Positions 16,000-24,768 of a DNA stretch of 64,000 nt are shown in pieces. The stretch is taken from contig CADCLN010000011.1 of NCBI GenBank assembly GCA_902802265.1, positions 1 through 64,000 of the forward strand. The letters run 5' to 3'. Numbering within the stretch: position 1 is the stretch's first letter; each line of letters opens with the position of its first letter. The notes below the pieces were generated by a model, which saw nothing but the letters and a program-made list of their open reading frames with translations, did no database searches and was not told where the DNA came from. The stretch comes from an uncultured Bacteroidales bacterium. Lineage in GTDB: Bacteria; Bacteroidota; Bacteroidia; Bacteroidales; Bacteroidaceae. The position numbers were made by a program, and so were the translations under genes.

Positions 16000-16007
16000 G
16001 TAAATTG

Positions 16008-16044
16008 GGAATGGAAGGGGACACGTTTTTTTCCCTTCCATTCC
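16008..16044 (+). terminator. Hairpin between tkt and rpiB (attenuator-like)
   Basis: GGAATGGAAGGG (16008-16019) is exactly complementary to CCCTTCCATTCC (16033-16044) around a T-rich 13-nt loop. No T-tract follows the stem, so it may stabilise the upstream message or partly terminate; rpiB starts 20 bp later. Confidence 0.6.
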
Positions 16045-16063
16045 ATTTAACCCCGAAACAGAA

Positions 16064-16504
16064 ATGGACATCAAAACCATCGGAATCGCCAGCGACCACG
16101 CAGCATTCCCCTTGAAGCAATTTGTGAAGAAGTATCTGGAGGAAAAAGGATACGAGTATAAGGACTATGGCACCTATACGGAAGAATCGTGCAACTATGC
16201 CACCTACGGCCACGCTTTGGCTGAGGGCATCGAGCGGGGCGAAGTGTATCCAGGCATCGCCATGTGCGGATCGGGCGAAGGCATCAGCATGACGCTGAAC
16301 AAGCACCAAGGCATCCGTGCCGGACTGGTATGGCAGCCCGAGATTGCTCACCTCATCCGCGAGCACAACAACGCCAACGTCATCGTGTTCCCTGGTCGGT
16401 TCATCACAGAAGAGGTGTGTCGCCAGTGCCTCGACGAGTTCTTCCAGACAGAGTTTGCAGGCGGACGCCACCAGCAGCGCATCGAAGACATCCCATGCAA
16501 ATAA
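16064..16504 (+). CDS. rpiB: Ribose-5-phosphate isomerase B
   Basis: 146 residues, RpiB/LacAB family. Interconverts ribose 5-phosphate and ribulose 5-phosphate. Seen: GIASDHAAFPLK at the N-terminus, DYGTYTEESCNYATYG, the active-site cysteine in IAMCGSGEGISM (about 68) and NNANVIVFPGRF (about 105). Length is standard. It follows tkt across a hairpin and precedes the second SSS transporter by 58 bp, completing the pentose phosphate interconversion set needed to feed arabinose into glycolysis. Confidence 0.94.
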   Translation: MDIKTIGIASDHAAFPLKQFVKKYLEEKGYEYKDYGTYTEESCNYATYGHALAEGIERGEVYPGIAMCGSGEGISMTLNKHQGIRAGLVWQPEIAHLIREHNNANVIVFPGRFITEEVCRQCLDEFFQTEFAGGRHQQRIEDIPCK

Positions 16505-16562
16505 CAGGCCCCCGAGAACGGAAAACCCCAAAAACAATCCATCCAATTAACCAACCAGCAGC

Positions 16563-18503
16563 ATGAGAACATTTGCCGAAGCATTTGCCTCTTCAGGCTT
16601 TGAAGCACTCGACTTCATCATCCTTGGGGTATATGTCGCCATGGTCGTGAGCCTCGGTATCATCATTGGCAATAACAGAGAAGACAAGGAACATTCGGCC
16701 AGCAACTACTTCCTGGCAGGCAACACCCTGACGTGGTGGGCTGTGGGCTCCTCGCTCATTGCAGCCAACATCAGTGCCGAGCAGTTCATCGGCATGTCGG
16801 GCACAGCCTACGCCGAGGGCATTGCCACGGCAGCCTATGAAATCATGGTGGCCATCATCCTGGTGCTCATCGGAAAATTCATTCTGCCCATCATGATGAA
16901 GCGGCAGATATTCACCATGCCGCAATTCCTGCGAGAGCGCTACACCGACGGTGTGGGACTGGCATTCAGCATCTTCTGGCTTTTCCTCTACATCTTCATC
17001 AACCTCACGTCCGTGTCGTGGCTGGGTGCGCTCGCCATCGAGCAGATATTCGACATCCAGGGCATGACATGCGACCTGGGCTTTGTCACCGTCAGCGTGC
17101 GCCTGTGCATCGTGTTCGGGCTCTTCGTCATAGCAGGCGTTTACTCCATCTACGGCGGTCAGGCCAATGTGGCATGGACCGACGTGCTGCAAGTCATCTT
17201 CATCATAGGCGGCGGTATCATCACCACGTGGGTGGTGCTTACGGAGATTGGCACAGCCTTCGGCACTACCCCGCTGGGCGTGCTGAAAAACCTCTACCGA
17301 GAAATCACGATGGACTTCGGCGGAACGAACCACATGCACCTCATCATCCAGAAGTCGTACAACCCCGAAGCCTTTGCCAACGTGCCAGGCATCGCAGCCG
17401 TCGTGGGAGCCATCATGCTGACCAACATCGCCTATTGGGCTTTCAACCAGTACATCATCCAGAAGGGGCTGGCAGCGCAAAACATCGAAGAAGCCCGCAA
17501 GGGTCTGCTCTTTGCCGGTGTGCTCAAGCTGATTATCCCCTTCATCGTCGTGATTCCAGGCCTGTGCGCCTACTACGTCTATCAGCTGCACCCCGAAATG
17601 ACAGAATCGCTCGACCTGGTGGGCAGCATCGACAAACCCGACTACGCCTACGCCTGGCTTATCCGCAACTTCACCCCTTCGGGCATCAAGGGGCTTGCCC
17701 TTGTGGCCCTCTCGGCAGCCATCCTCAGTTCGCTGGCATCCATGATCAACAGCACCTCGACCATCTTCACGATGGACATCTACAAGAAATACATCAACCC
17801 CCATGCAACCGACCGCCAGCTCGTAGGCATGGGACGCACCGTCTCTGTGGTTTCACTGCTTATCGCCCTGATTGCCACACGTCCGCTGCTTGGCGAACGG
17901 GACCAGGCATTCAACTATGTGCAGGAAAACTCGGCCCTCTTCTACCCTGGCATCATCGTGGTCTTCGCCTTCGGGCTCTTCTGGAAACGGGCCAGTTCAA
18001 AGGCAGCCATCTGGATTACCATCCTCACCCTGCCGCTGGGCATTCTGTTCAAACTCACCATGCCCCAGGTGCCCTTCGTTTACCGCACCAGCTACGTCTT
18101 CATCATCGAGATTATCCTCTTCGTCACCATTTCGCTGTGCAGCCACCATGTAAAAAAGGCACAAGCGCTGGACAAGCCCACACGCCTCAAACTCCTTCGC
18201 TGGGGATACATCCTGCTCGGTTCGGGCCTGTTCTTCATCGTCTTTGCCACCATCGTCATGCTGATGGGCAATGCCACCTCCGTCACAGCCTACCTGAACG
18301 ACATCGGCATCCGGTCCTTTATCTTCTTCGGCGTGCTGATAGGCATCAACGGCTTCTGGCTCCTGTACAATGCGCTCGACACGAAGGCCGACACGAAGGC
18401 TCTGCCCCTCAACCTCAGCATCTTCTCCACTACGCGCCAATTCACTTACTGCACGATAGGCATACTGATAGCAACCCTCCTGTTCTACATCACACTATGG
18501 TAA
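16563..18503 (+). CDS. Sodium/solute symporter (SSS/SGLT family), second sugar transporter
   Basis: 646 residues with about 14-15 membrane segments. SSS family, SGLT-like: LAGNTLTWWAVGSSLIAANISAEQFIGMSGTAY (family motif after the first helices; shown in parts), MPQFLRERYTDG, VYSIYGGQANVAWTDVLQ and LSAAILSSLASMINSTSTIFTMDIYKKY. Longer than the first transporter and with the extra C-terminal helices of sugar-type SGLTs. Its stop codon overlaps the start of the AraR-like regulator by 7 nt, so regulator and transporter are translated from one transcript. Substrate is inferred to be a pentose from context; two paralogous symporters in one cluster may differ in affinity or sugar. Confidence 0.85.
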   Translation: MRTFAEAFASSGFEALDFIILGVYVAMVVSLGIIIGNNREDKEHSASNYFLAGNTLTWWAVGSSLIAANISAEQFIGMSGTAYAEGIATAAYEIMVAIILVLIGKFILPIMMKRQIFTMPQFLRERYTDGVGLAFSIFWLFLYIFINLTSVSWLGALAIEQIFDIQGMTCDLGFVTVSVRLCIVFGLFVIAGVYSIYGGQANVAWTDVLQVIFIIGGGIITTWVVLTEIGTAFGTTPLGVLKNLYREITMDFGGTNHMHLIIQKSYNPEAFANVPGIAAVVGAIMLTNIAYWAFNQYIIQKGLAAQNIEEARKGLLFAGVLKLIIPFIVVIPGLCAYYVYQLHPEMTESLDLVGSIDKPDYAYAWLIRNFTPSGIKGLALVALSAAILSSLASMINSTSTIFTMDIYKKYINPHATDRQLVGMGRTVSVVSLLIALIATRPLLGERDQAFNYVQENSALFYPGIIVVFAFGLFWKRASSKAAIWITILTLPLGILFKLTMPQVPFVYRTSYVFIIEIILFVTISLCSHHVKKAQALDKPTRLKLLRWGYILLGSGLFFIVFATIVMLMGNATSVTAYLNDIGIRSFIFFGVLIGINGFWLLYNALDTKADTKALPLNLSIFSTTRQFTYCTIGILIATLLFYITLW

Positions 18504-19138
18504 CCGGTTATTCTGAATATCCACGGTTCTATGTATCCGTAGATTGTGCCATTTTCGCTTTCAAAGAGAAACGGCTCCAAATCCTCATCCACCAGCGCCC
18601 CTACCAGCCTGCACAGGGGCAACTCTCGCTCATCGGCGGATTTGTGCAAAAAGACGAAAACCTCGACACGGCAGCCGAGCGCATCCTCTGCGAGTTTACA
18701 GGGCTGAACCATGTCTATATGCAGCAGCTCGCAGCCTTTGGCGATGTGGAGCGCGACCCCGCCGAGCGTGTCGTCTCCATCGTTTACTATGCCCTCATCA
18801 ATGCAGAAGACTACGACGAAGAACTGTCGCACCAGACTGGAGCCCAGTGGGTTGATGCCGACAACCTGCCCGCACTCTGCTTCGACCACAACCAGATGGT
18901 CAGCCGTGCCCGTCAAGTCATCTGCGAAAACTTCAAGACCACAGCCGTGGGCAGCAACCTCCTGCCCCGCTATTTCAGCCTCAGCCTGCTGCAAAAACTC
19001 TACGAAAGCATCCTGGGCCAACCTGTAGATAAGCGGAACTTCCGCCGGTCCATTGCCGACAAAGCCTACATCCAGGCCACCAGCCTCATCGACAAAGCCT
19101 CGTCGCGCCGTGGAGCCAAACTCTACGAATTCTGCTAA
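18497..19138 (+). CDS. araR: NUDIX-family transcriptional regulator of arabinose use (AraR, NrtR-like)
   Basis: 213 residues from MVTGYSEYPRFYVSVDC; the frame is open far upstream, but only as a shadow of the transporter gene, and this ATG overlaps the transporter stop. The N-terminal NUDIX domain (about 10-140) has the order G-x5-E-x7-R of the Nudix box (GGFVQKDENLDTAAER), but the following REU-xEE pattern is degraded to RIL-CEF, so hydrolase activity is probably lost. The C-terminal part (from about 150, SLSLLQKLYESILGQPVDKRNFRR) is a winged helix typical of NrtR-type regulators. Bacteroides thetaiotaomicron uses such a protein as arabinose repressor, with L-arabinose as the effector; the same role is inferred here. 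Confidence 0.88.
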   Translation: MVTGYSEYPRFYVSVDCAIFAFKEKRLQILIHQRPYQPAQGQLSLIGGFVQKDENLDTAAERILCEFTGLNHVYMQQLAAFGDVERDPAERVVSIVYYALINAEDYDEELSHQTGAQWVDADNLPALCFDHNQMVSRARQVICENFKTTAVGSNLLPRYFSLSLLQKLYESILGQPVDKRNFRRSIADKAYIQATSLIDKASSRRGAKLYEFC

Positions 19139-19150
19139 GCCCTCGCCGCA

Positions 19151-19331
19151 GCACAGTTCTCCCACTCCGGTAGCACAGTTATGCCACCGCAGCAGCACAG
19201 TTATGCCACCGCAGCAGCATAGTTATGCCACCGCAGCAGCATAGTTATGCCACCGCAGCGGCAATGCAGTGCCACCGCAACCATAAAGTTCTCCCACCGC
19301 CACGACACTGCATTGTGCCACGACGGTGGGA
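19151..19331. repeat. Intergenic array of 13-nt palindromic words, 22-nt period (locus 2)
   Basis: The clearest copy: GCACAGTTCTCCC, GCACAGTTATGCC (twice), GCATAGTTATGCC (twice), GCAATGCAGTGCC and ATAAAGTTCTCCC, each followed by a 9-nt spacer, usually ACCGCAGCA. It begins 12 bp after the araR stop. Its last part (CTCCCACCG 19291-19299 / CGGTGGGAG 19324-19332, then TCTTCTTT) could act as a terminator for araR. Confidence 0.8.
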
Positions 19332-19359
19332 GTCTTCTTTACGCGACAGAACAGCTACC

Positions 19360-19533
19360 CTATTCTATCTCGTCTTCTGGGCCCGTGCTGACAGACGAAC
19401 TGCGGCGAACACCAGGATTGGACATGAAGTTGGCACTGGGTCCACCATGCGGCGATTCGCTCAGCATGTGCACATCGACCGACAAATGGTGAACCTCGAT
19501 GCGAGGCGATTGATAGTTCTTATTCTTTTCCAT
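19360..19533 (-). CDS. Small peptide gene downstream of the C10 protease
   Basis: 57 residues, beginning MEKNKNYQSPRIEVHHLSVD and ending GPEDEIE; just below usual length cut-offs. It starts 9 nt after the C10 protease stop on the same strand, so it should be cotranslated. No signal peptide. The middle is Ser/Gly/Pro-rich (SESPHGGPS) and the tail acidic. From memory it resembles the many short Bacteroidales peptides starting with a Y-x-x-P-x-I-E-V pattern, whose function is not established; a RiPP-like precursor or a protease-associated peptide are possibilities. It is too short for, and unlike, the Spi-type streptopain inhibitors. Coding potential rests on the close spacing and ordinary codon use. 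Confidence 0.55.
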   Translation of the reverse strand: MEKNKNYQSPRIEVHHLSVDVHMLSESPHGGPSANFMSNPGVRRSSSVSTGPEDEIE

Positions 19534-19542
19534 AATTCTTGC

Positions 19543-22500
19543 TTATTTGATGATGATTTTTTTGCCGTTGTTGATGTAGATGCCAGGCAACTGCGGTTTG
19601 CCACTGAGCTTCACACCCATCAGTGTGAACCACTCTGCCGAGCCCCGTTCTGCCGAGTCAGCCGCTACAGCATGGATGCCATTGGATGTTCCGTCGCCGA
19701 TGGTGAGCTTTGGCAAGTTGAGCGAATTGATGTTGGCTGCGGAGAACCACGCACGGAAGGCTGGTATATTGGTGTCAGATGTTGCAAGCACGAAATTGCT
19801 GCCCTCAGCGTTCAGAGCATACACATCGGACTGCGTCGTAGCCATCGTGTGTCCCGTAAATTTGTAGTTGTTGCCCGAAAGCGTATGTGCAGCTGTGGGC
19901 TGGATGGCAGCGTTTGTAGCCGAGAACGTCACAGCCTTGCCCGTCATTTGCCAATTGATGCCCCAAGTGTTGCCTGGCACAGCGATGATGTACGGAGTGT
20001 TTGCCTCCAGTTCATATGTATAGCCGAAGTTCAACTCGCTTGCCGCGTCGCCTGTAAAGGATTTCAGCCAGAAGTTCTTGCCTGTGTCCTCACCGCTATG
20101 GAACCAATCCACTTTGCCCATACCCTCACAGGTAACCGAAGTAGCCTTGAAGGGCAGCATTAGCGTGCTCCATCCACTGGTGCCTCCAGCTGGAATGGTG
20201 AAGGTGCGTGTGTAGCTCATTGCATCGGCTTTGAAAGCGATGGGCGAGAAGAAGTCATGGCCATCGGTCAGGGAGACAGAAGCTGCACTATTGCCACAGA
20301 CCACATTGCGTCCGTTGAGCAAGGTTGGCACCGTTGCATTCTCTGGCAGCAGATAGAGGCAGTTGGGGTTCGTGCTCTGTGTGAATGTCGTAACATTCCC
20401 GAAAGTGCTCATGCCCGTCAAATCTACATACAAGGCATTGCCCGCATTGATAGTGCCGTTGGCTTGCACAATGTCGAATGTACCGTCAGCTTTATGTACT
20501 GTGTAGCCGTCAGCACCTATTTCGTAGGGACCGAAGAATTGGTCCTCTGTTGTTTCCCCTTTCTCATAAACAAAGCGCAGACGGTAGAACTTGCCACGCT
20601 CCAGTCCATCGTAGTCAAAGACACAACTTTCAGAACCATTCGCAGGAACTGAAATATGCCGCTCCTTGGTGACGTGGCCAACATTAGCATCGTTGGCATC
20701 AGTTGCTTTTTCATAGATTCTCAGCACACAAGCGAAACGGCTGGAATAGGCATAATGTTCATCAGGATTGGTAACCGTAGCCGTCACTCTGAGCACATTG
20801 CCATAAAGCTGCGTTCCTTCTGGAGAAGTAAGATTTGCTATGACAGGCGTTAATGTAATCTTCTGCGTATTGGTGGAAGAGTTCCCCCCAATAGTCACAG
20901 TCTTAGAACCCAACACCGTACTTCCATATTTCAATTCAAGCACATTATTCCCTGATGTTTTTGGCACGAAGGTGAAGCGCGCTTCCTCAGTCTGCCTTGC
21001 GGGAATATTTACACACTTGCCCATCACTTTCTTGTTATTTATATACAGTAAAATATCGCCAGAGAAGTCATTTACTCCTGCCGTCAGACGGGCAATAACC
21101 TCCTGCTCGCTACCCACAGTCAGATTGCCGCTGACCGTGATAGATTCTTCCGATTCAATGGTGGGAGCCTGAATCTGTGGTCCGGGCACTTGAATAGTCA
21201 TAACATCGTCACTGATGGTAACCGTCAACTGATAGCGGTCGCCTAAGAAGCAGTCCTTCCAAGTGGTAGTGCCGTATGGCCTGCTCACTACCTTGATATA
21301 ATAAGTGCCGTTACCTACAGAGGAAGGGATTACTGCATCAAACGTTTCTTCGTCGCTCCCATTTAATGCCAAATTATAATATTCTATATTCTGATCGCAG
21401 AATAAAGTTTCCTTGACTTCACCACTGCCATCCACTAACTGCACAGCATATTGGAAATTTCCTAAAAACTGAATATTATACACTTTGACATAGAGTCTTT
21501 CTTCGAAAGTCTTTGTTTCCGTATTGCGGGTGATTTCCTTGAAGGTTTTCTCCTTGTCTTCATCGTCGCCGAATCTCAATTCCGACAGCATCAGACAATG
21601 TCCCTTGGAAGGAGTAGCAGTTGGCGGCTGAATGCCGATGATGGCATCCTGACCAGAGCTGAAACCATCCAACGTAGAACTGCCGCCAATTCCCTGCTCA
21701 CTTGGAGAAAGAACAGACAAGCGGTAATAGCCGTCGCTTTGACCACCCCAACCCCAGTTGATGTGGAAATAATCATCGGCATCGTAGCCATCGCAAACAA
21801 AAGAGTGACCACCGCCACACGACTGACCGTTATAGATGACAGGGCGTGCATTTGCCAACTCCGTATAGATAAGATCTATCCATTCCTGATAGTTGTAGGA
21901 AGCACGTTGCACATAATTTACGCCATTGTCGTAGCCAAAATAATTGATCAGTACATAGGGCATAGGACCAGAAAAAGCCGCAGATCCTCCCACTTCAGCC
22001 AAGTCATACTGCATCTGTAAAGCCTGTCCGCAGTATTGCATCAACTTACCCACAGCCTGCTTAGCCTCATCGGTGCTATTCTTATTGTAAGTAGCAGTCA
22101 TTTTGTTCCAATCGAAAGTAGTGGACAGAAGTTCTGCCAACGATGTTGTGTGAGTAACTCCATCCGTCGTAGAAGTAGAGGTATAAGCAGGAATAGTGGT
22201 TTTCGCTCCTGTGGGGTACTTATGATAATACATAATCTGTGCCATAGAAGTGGCAGCACAGCCCGATGCGGAATGTTCATCTTTGTCCTTTTTATTCTTG
22301 TACACTGGACAATACATATTGTATGGGTCATCTTGATCCCAGCGGCTTTCAATCAGCGGCTTGATGGCTGCACGCACAGTGGCGGAACTACTGCGAGCTT
22401 TGCTCTGCGACGTAGCGGCAGTCTGTGTGCTGTGTTCTGCAATCCATTCTATCTGGTCCGAGTAACCTTGCAGCCAAGCTCTCAGTTCGGGGGACATCGT

Positions 22501-22833
22501 TTCCTCATTGATGCTGCCTCGGTCGGCATAACCCAGAATCTCAGCAGTGCGGTCATCGCCACTGACAATGACGAAACCCTGATTCTCGCCTACATTGAAA
22601 ATGTAGTAGTTCATACTGGCAGCAGCAGCGGCTCTGCGACTTCGGGCTGCCCGATGCGGCACACCGGCAATGGTTTGTTTCACACCGCGATCTGCCAAGA
22701 AAGCCTGTGCCTTCTGGCGAGCTTCTGTCTCGTCAATGGCTTCAGCCCAACTCAGCGTCAAGCAGGTAAACAACAGGAAGAAAATCACCGAGATTTTTCT
22801 TCCGAGAAAGAGTCTTTCATTTTTCTTGTTCAT
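19543..22833 (-). CDS. Secreted C10 (streptopain-like) cysteine protease with large C-terminal extension
   Basis: 1096 residues from MNKKNERLF; the longer frame has no signal peptide before this ATG. A signal peptide (about 1-32) is followed by a Spi-like propeptide (about 33-140, FVIVSGDDRTAEILGYAD), then the catalytic domain with Cys192 in SASGCAATSMAQI and His343 in CGGGHSFVCDGYDADD, plus WGWGGQSDGYYRL. About 600 residues of beta-rich repeats follow, and the end (GVKLSGKPQLPGIYINNGKK) is a Bacteroidales sorting-type C-terminus. Expected to be secreted or surface-exposed and autoactivated, like B. fragilis/B. thetaiotaomicron C10 enzymes. It follows the MBL gene by 31 bp and precedes the 57-residue peptide gene. 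Confidence 0.9.
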   Translation of the reverse strand: MNKKNERLFLGRKISVIFFLLFTCLTLSWAEAIDETEARQKAQAFLADRGVKQTIAGVPHRAARSRRAAAAASMNYYIFNVGENQGFVIVSGDDRTAEILGYADRGSINEETMSPELRAWLQGYSDQIEWIAEHSTQTAATSQSKARSSSATVRAAIKPLIESRWDQDDPYNMYCPVYKNKKDKDEHSASGCAATSMAQIMYYHKYPTGAKTTIPAYTSTSTTDGVTHTTSLAELLSTTFDWNKMTATYNKNSTDEAKQAVGKLMQYCGQALQMQYDLAEVGGSAAFSGPMPYVLINYFGYDNGVNYVQRASYNYQEWIDLIYTELANARPVIYNGQSCGGGHSFVCDGYDADDYFHINWGWGGQSDGYYRLSVLSPSEQGIGGSSTLDGFSSGQDAIIGIQPPTATPSKGHCLMLSELRFGDDEDKEKTFKEITRNTETKTFEERLYVKVYNIQFLGNFQYAVQLVDGSGEVKETLFCDQNIEYYNLALNGSDEETFDAVIPSSVGNGTYYIKVVSRPYGTTTWKDCFLGDRYQLTVTISDDVMTIQVPGPQIQAPTIESEESITVSGNLTVGSEQEVIARLTAGVNDFSGDILLYINNKKVMGKCVNIPARQTEEARFTFVPKTSGNNVLELKYGSTVLGSKTVTIGGNSSTNTQKITLTPVIANLTSPEGTQLYGNVLRVTATVTNPDEHYAYSSRFACVLRIYEKATDANDANVGHVTKERHISVPANGSESCVFDYDGLERGKFYRLRFVYEKGETTEDQFFGPYEIGADGYTVHKADGTFDIVQANGTINAGNALYVDLTGMSTFGNVTTFTQSTNPNCLYLLPENATVPTLLNGRNVVCGNSAASVSLTDGHDFFSPIAFKADAMSYTRTFTIPAGGTSGWSTLMLPFKATSVTCEGMGKVDWFHSGEDTGKNFWLKSFTGDAASELNFGYTYELEANTPYIIAVPGNTWGINWQMTGKAVTFSATNAAIQPTAAHTLSGNNYKFTGHTMATTQSDVYALNAEGSNFVLATSDTNIPAFRAWFSAANINSLNLPKLTIGDGTSNGIHAVAADSAERGSAEWFTLMGVKLSGKPQLPGIYINNGKKIIIK

Positions 22834-22864
22834 ATTGCTATAAGGATTTTGTATGTGTTTCAAA

Positions 22865-23629
22865 TCAACAGTCAATCTCCATAAAATCGTAGGCAAAGTG
22901 GAAACCTTCGGGCAGGAGTGCTTCTTCCTCGGCATGAGGCTGGATGTGGTGCGACATGTGAATGAGGTACGTCGTCGGACAGTCCAACCCGCGGGCAAAA
23001 GCTATTGCCTCTTCAATGGTCTGGTGCGTAGGGTGTGTCTCATGGCGCAGGGCATTGAGAATGAGCGTATCGACACCTTTCAGCAGGGATATTTCTTCGG
23101 CAGGAATGGTCTTCATGTCCGTGATGTAAGCCATGTTCTGAATGCGAAAACCCAAGATGGACAGTTTGCCGTGCATCACACGGATAGGCATGATTTCCAC
23201 TCCTTCCACAGAGAAAGGCACATGGGGCTGAACTACATTCAGGATAAGTGCAGGTACACCTGGATAGCGTTTATCTTCTTCGATAAAGCAGTAAGGGATG
23301 CGCTGTTTGAGGTGGTTGCAGCAGTCTTTGTCGGAATAGATTTTCACATCGCCAAAAATGCTGTAGGGGCGCAAATCGTCCAGTCCGCCCACATGGTCGT
23401 AGTGCTCGTGGGTAATCAGCACAGCATCCAGCCGGTGGAACTCTGTGTGTAGCATCTGCTGACGGAAGTCTGGTCCACAGTCAATCAAGATGCGCCGTCC
23501 GCCTACTTCTATCAAGGCAGAGCAGCGTAGCCGCTTGTCGCGCGGGTCGGGACTGGTGCAGGTGGGACAGTTGCAGCCTATCTGCGGAACGCCGGTGGAT
23601 GTGCCTGTGCCAAGGATGGTGATGTGCAT
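22865..23629 (-). CDS. Metallo-beta-lactamase-fold hydrolase (PhnP-like)
   Basis: 254 residues, cytoplasmic. MBL motif HxHxDH in THEHYDHVGGLDD (about 73-86), further ligands in RVMHGKLSILG (about 151) and the final His in YLIHMSHHIQ. A cysteine-rich insert near the N-terminus (GCNCPTCTSPDPRDKR) and GTGTSTGVPQIGC are typical of PhnP-type cyclic phosphodiesterases and related MBL proteins; the true substrate is unknown. It lies between murB and the C10 protease on the same strand; the 70-bp gap to murB contains a simple repeat. Confidence 0.85.
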   Translation of the reverse strand: MHITILGTGTSTGVPQIGCNCPTCTSPDPRDKRLRCSALIEVGGRRILIDCGPDFRQQMLHTEFHRLDAVLITHEHYDHVGGLDDLRPYSIFGDVKIYSDKDCCNHLKQRIPYCFIEEDKRYPGVPALILNVVQPHVPFSVEGVEIMPIRVMHGKLSILGFRIQNMAYITDMKTIPAEEISLLKGVDTLILNALRHETHPTHQTIEEAIAFARGLDCPTTYLIHMSHHIQPHAEEEALLPEGFHFAYDFMEIDC

Positions 23630-23634
23630 GGGAA

Positions 23635-23695
23635 ATGAAGAATGAAGAATGAAGAATGAAGAATGAAGAATGTAGAATGAAGAATGAAGAATGAG
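23635..23695. repeat. Tandem 7-bp repeat (GAATGAA unit)
   Basis: About eight copies of AATGAAG fill the gap between murB and the MBL gene. A similar short run lies at 54473-54507. Likely slippage-prone simple repeat. Confidence 0.8.
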
Positions 23696-23699
23696 GGAG

Positions 23700-24737
23700 T
23701 TAAATAAAATTCACTTCGGGGTGTATGTCTATGCCAAACCGTTCCTTCACGCTCTGGCAGATAAGCCTGCTGAGCCGCACAATTTCCTGCGGAGTAGCAC
23801 CGCCCAGATTGACCAGCACCAGGGCCTGATGCTTATGTACGGCGGCTCTGCCCACACTTTGGCCCTTCCAGCCACATTGCTCTATGAGCCAGCCGGCAGG
23901 TACTTTCACGTTGCCGTCGGGCAGGTCGTAGTGGGGCATATCAGGGAAATGAGCCTGCAGGGAATGAAATTGTTCCTGACTAATTATGGGATTTTTGAAG
24001 AACGAACCTGCATTGCCAAGTTCTTGGGGGTCGGGCAGTTTTTTCCGACGAATATCATTGACGGCTTCACGTACACAGTAAACCATTTCACTATCCTCAG
24101 CATTCACTTGCTGCTTGACTTTCTCGTCGAACAGGGAACGCAAATCGCCGTACTCCAGATTCAGACGTGGATGTCGGCTGAGACGATAAGTAACATGGGT
24201 AATGGCATACTGCCCACGCAGCTGCCCCTTGAAAATGCTCTGCCTGTAGGCATACTGGCAGTCGGCATTGGTGAATGTGCGCTTCTCGCCTGTGTGCAGG
24301 TCGATGGCTTCTACTTGCTCAATGATGTCCTTCACCTCTACACCGTAGGCACCAATGTTCTGCACAGCCGATGCGCCCACTTCGCCAGGGATGAGGGAGA
24401 GGTTTTCGGCTCCACCCAGACCTTGACGCACGGCGTAGGCCACGAAGTCGTCCCACACCACACCTGCTCCGGCACGCAGAAGGACTGTGTCTTCATCTTC
24501 GCCCACCTGCTCTATTCCGCGGATGGCAGAGTGAAGAATGGTGCCTGGGAAGTTGTCCAGAAACAGCAGATTGCTGCCTGCGCCGATGTGCAGGATGGGT
24601 TCTGAAGAATCGAGCTGTGGAATGAGCTGCTGCAGGTCTTCCTCCGTTTCATACTCTATGAAGCGCTTGGCATCAACATCCATGTGGAAGGTGTTGTGCG
24701 GAAGGAGGGAATAGTGTTCACAAGTCTTCAAAGCCAT
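23700..24737 (-). CDS. murB: UDP-N-acetylenolpyruvoylglucosamine reductase
   Basis: 345 residues. FAD- and NADPH-dependent enzyme making UDP-MurNAc in peptidoglycan synthesis. Seen: the FAD-binding ILHIGAGSNLLFLD (about 46-60), ENLSLIPGEVGASAVQNIGAYG (about 110-131; shown in parts), AYRQSIFK (about 162), the catalytic serine in NAGSFFKNP (about 234) and AGWLIEQCGWKG (about 281). The insert after YRQS marks a type I MurB. Between a DUF4348 lipoprotein gene (31 bp upstream) and the MBL gene. Confidence 0.95.
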   Translation of the reverse strand: MALKTCEHYSLLPHNTFHMDVDAKRFIEYETEEDLQQLIPQLDSSEPILHIGAGSNLLFLDNFPGTILHSAIRGIEQVGEDEDTVLLRAGAGVVWDDFVAYAVRQGLGGAENLSLIPGEVGASAVQNIGAYGVEVKDIIEQVEAIDLHTGEKRTFTNADCQYAYRQSIFKGQLRGQYAITHVTYRLSRHPRLNLEYGDLRSLFDEKVKQQVNAEDSEMVYCVREAVNDIRRKKLPDPQELGNAGSFFKNPIISQEQFHSLQAHFPDMPHYDLPDGNVKVPAGWLIEQCGWKGQSVGRAAVHKHQALVLVNLGGATPQEIVRLSRLICQSVKERFGIDIHPEVNFI

Positions 24738-24768
24738 TCTTTATATTATATAAAATGTGAGAAAAACG

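Noticed and set aside
16593..17804. 403-residue minus-strand frame over the second SSS gene
   Set aside because: Antisense shadow; Asp/His-rich composition typical of reverse frames.
17018..18496. Long open frame upstream of araR in the transporter region
   Set aside because: It lies out of frame inside the SSS transporter gene; only the part from 18497 has NUDIX similarity.
19151..19331. CRISPR array
   Set aside because: Repeat unit of 13 nt with repeated 9-nt spacers; no unique spacers and no cas genes.
19360..19533. Spi-type inhibitor of the C10 protease
   Set aside because: Known inhibitors are about 100-140 residues, secreted and beta-rich; this peptide has 57 residues and no signal peptide.
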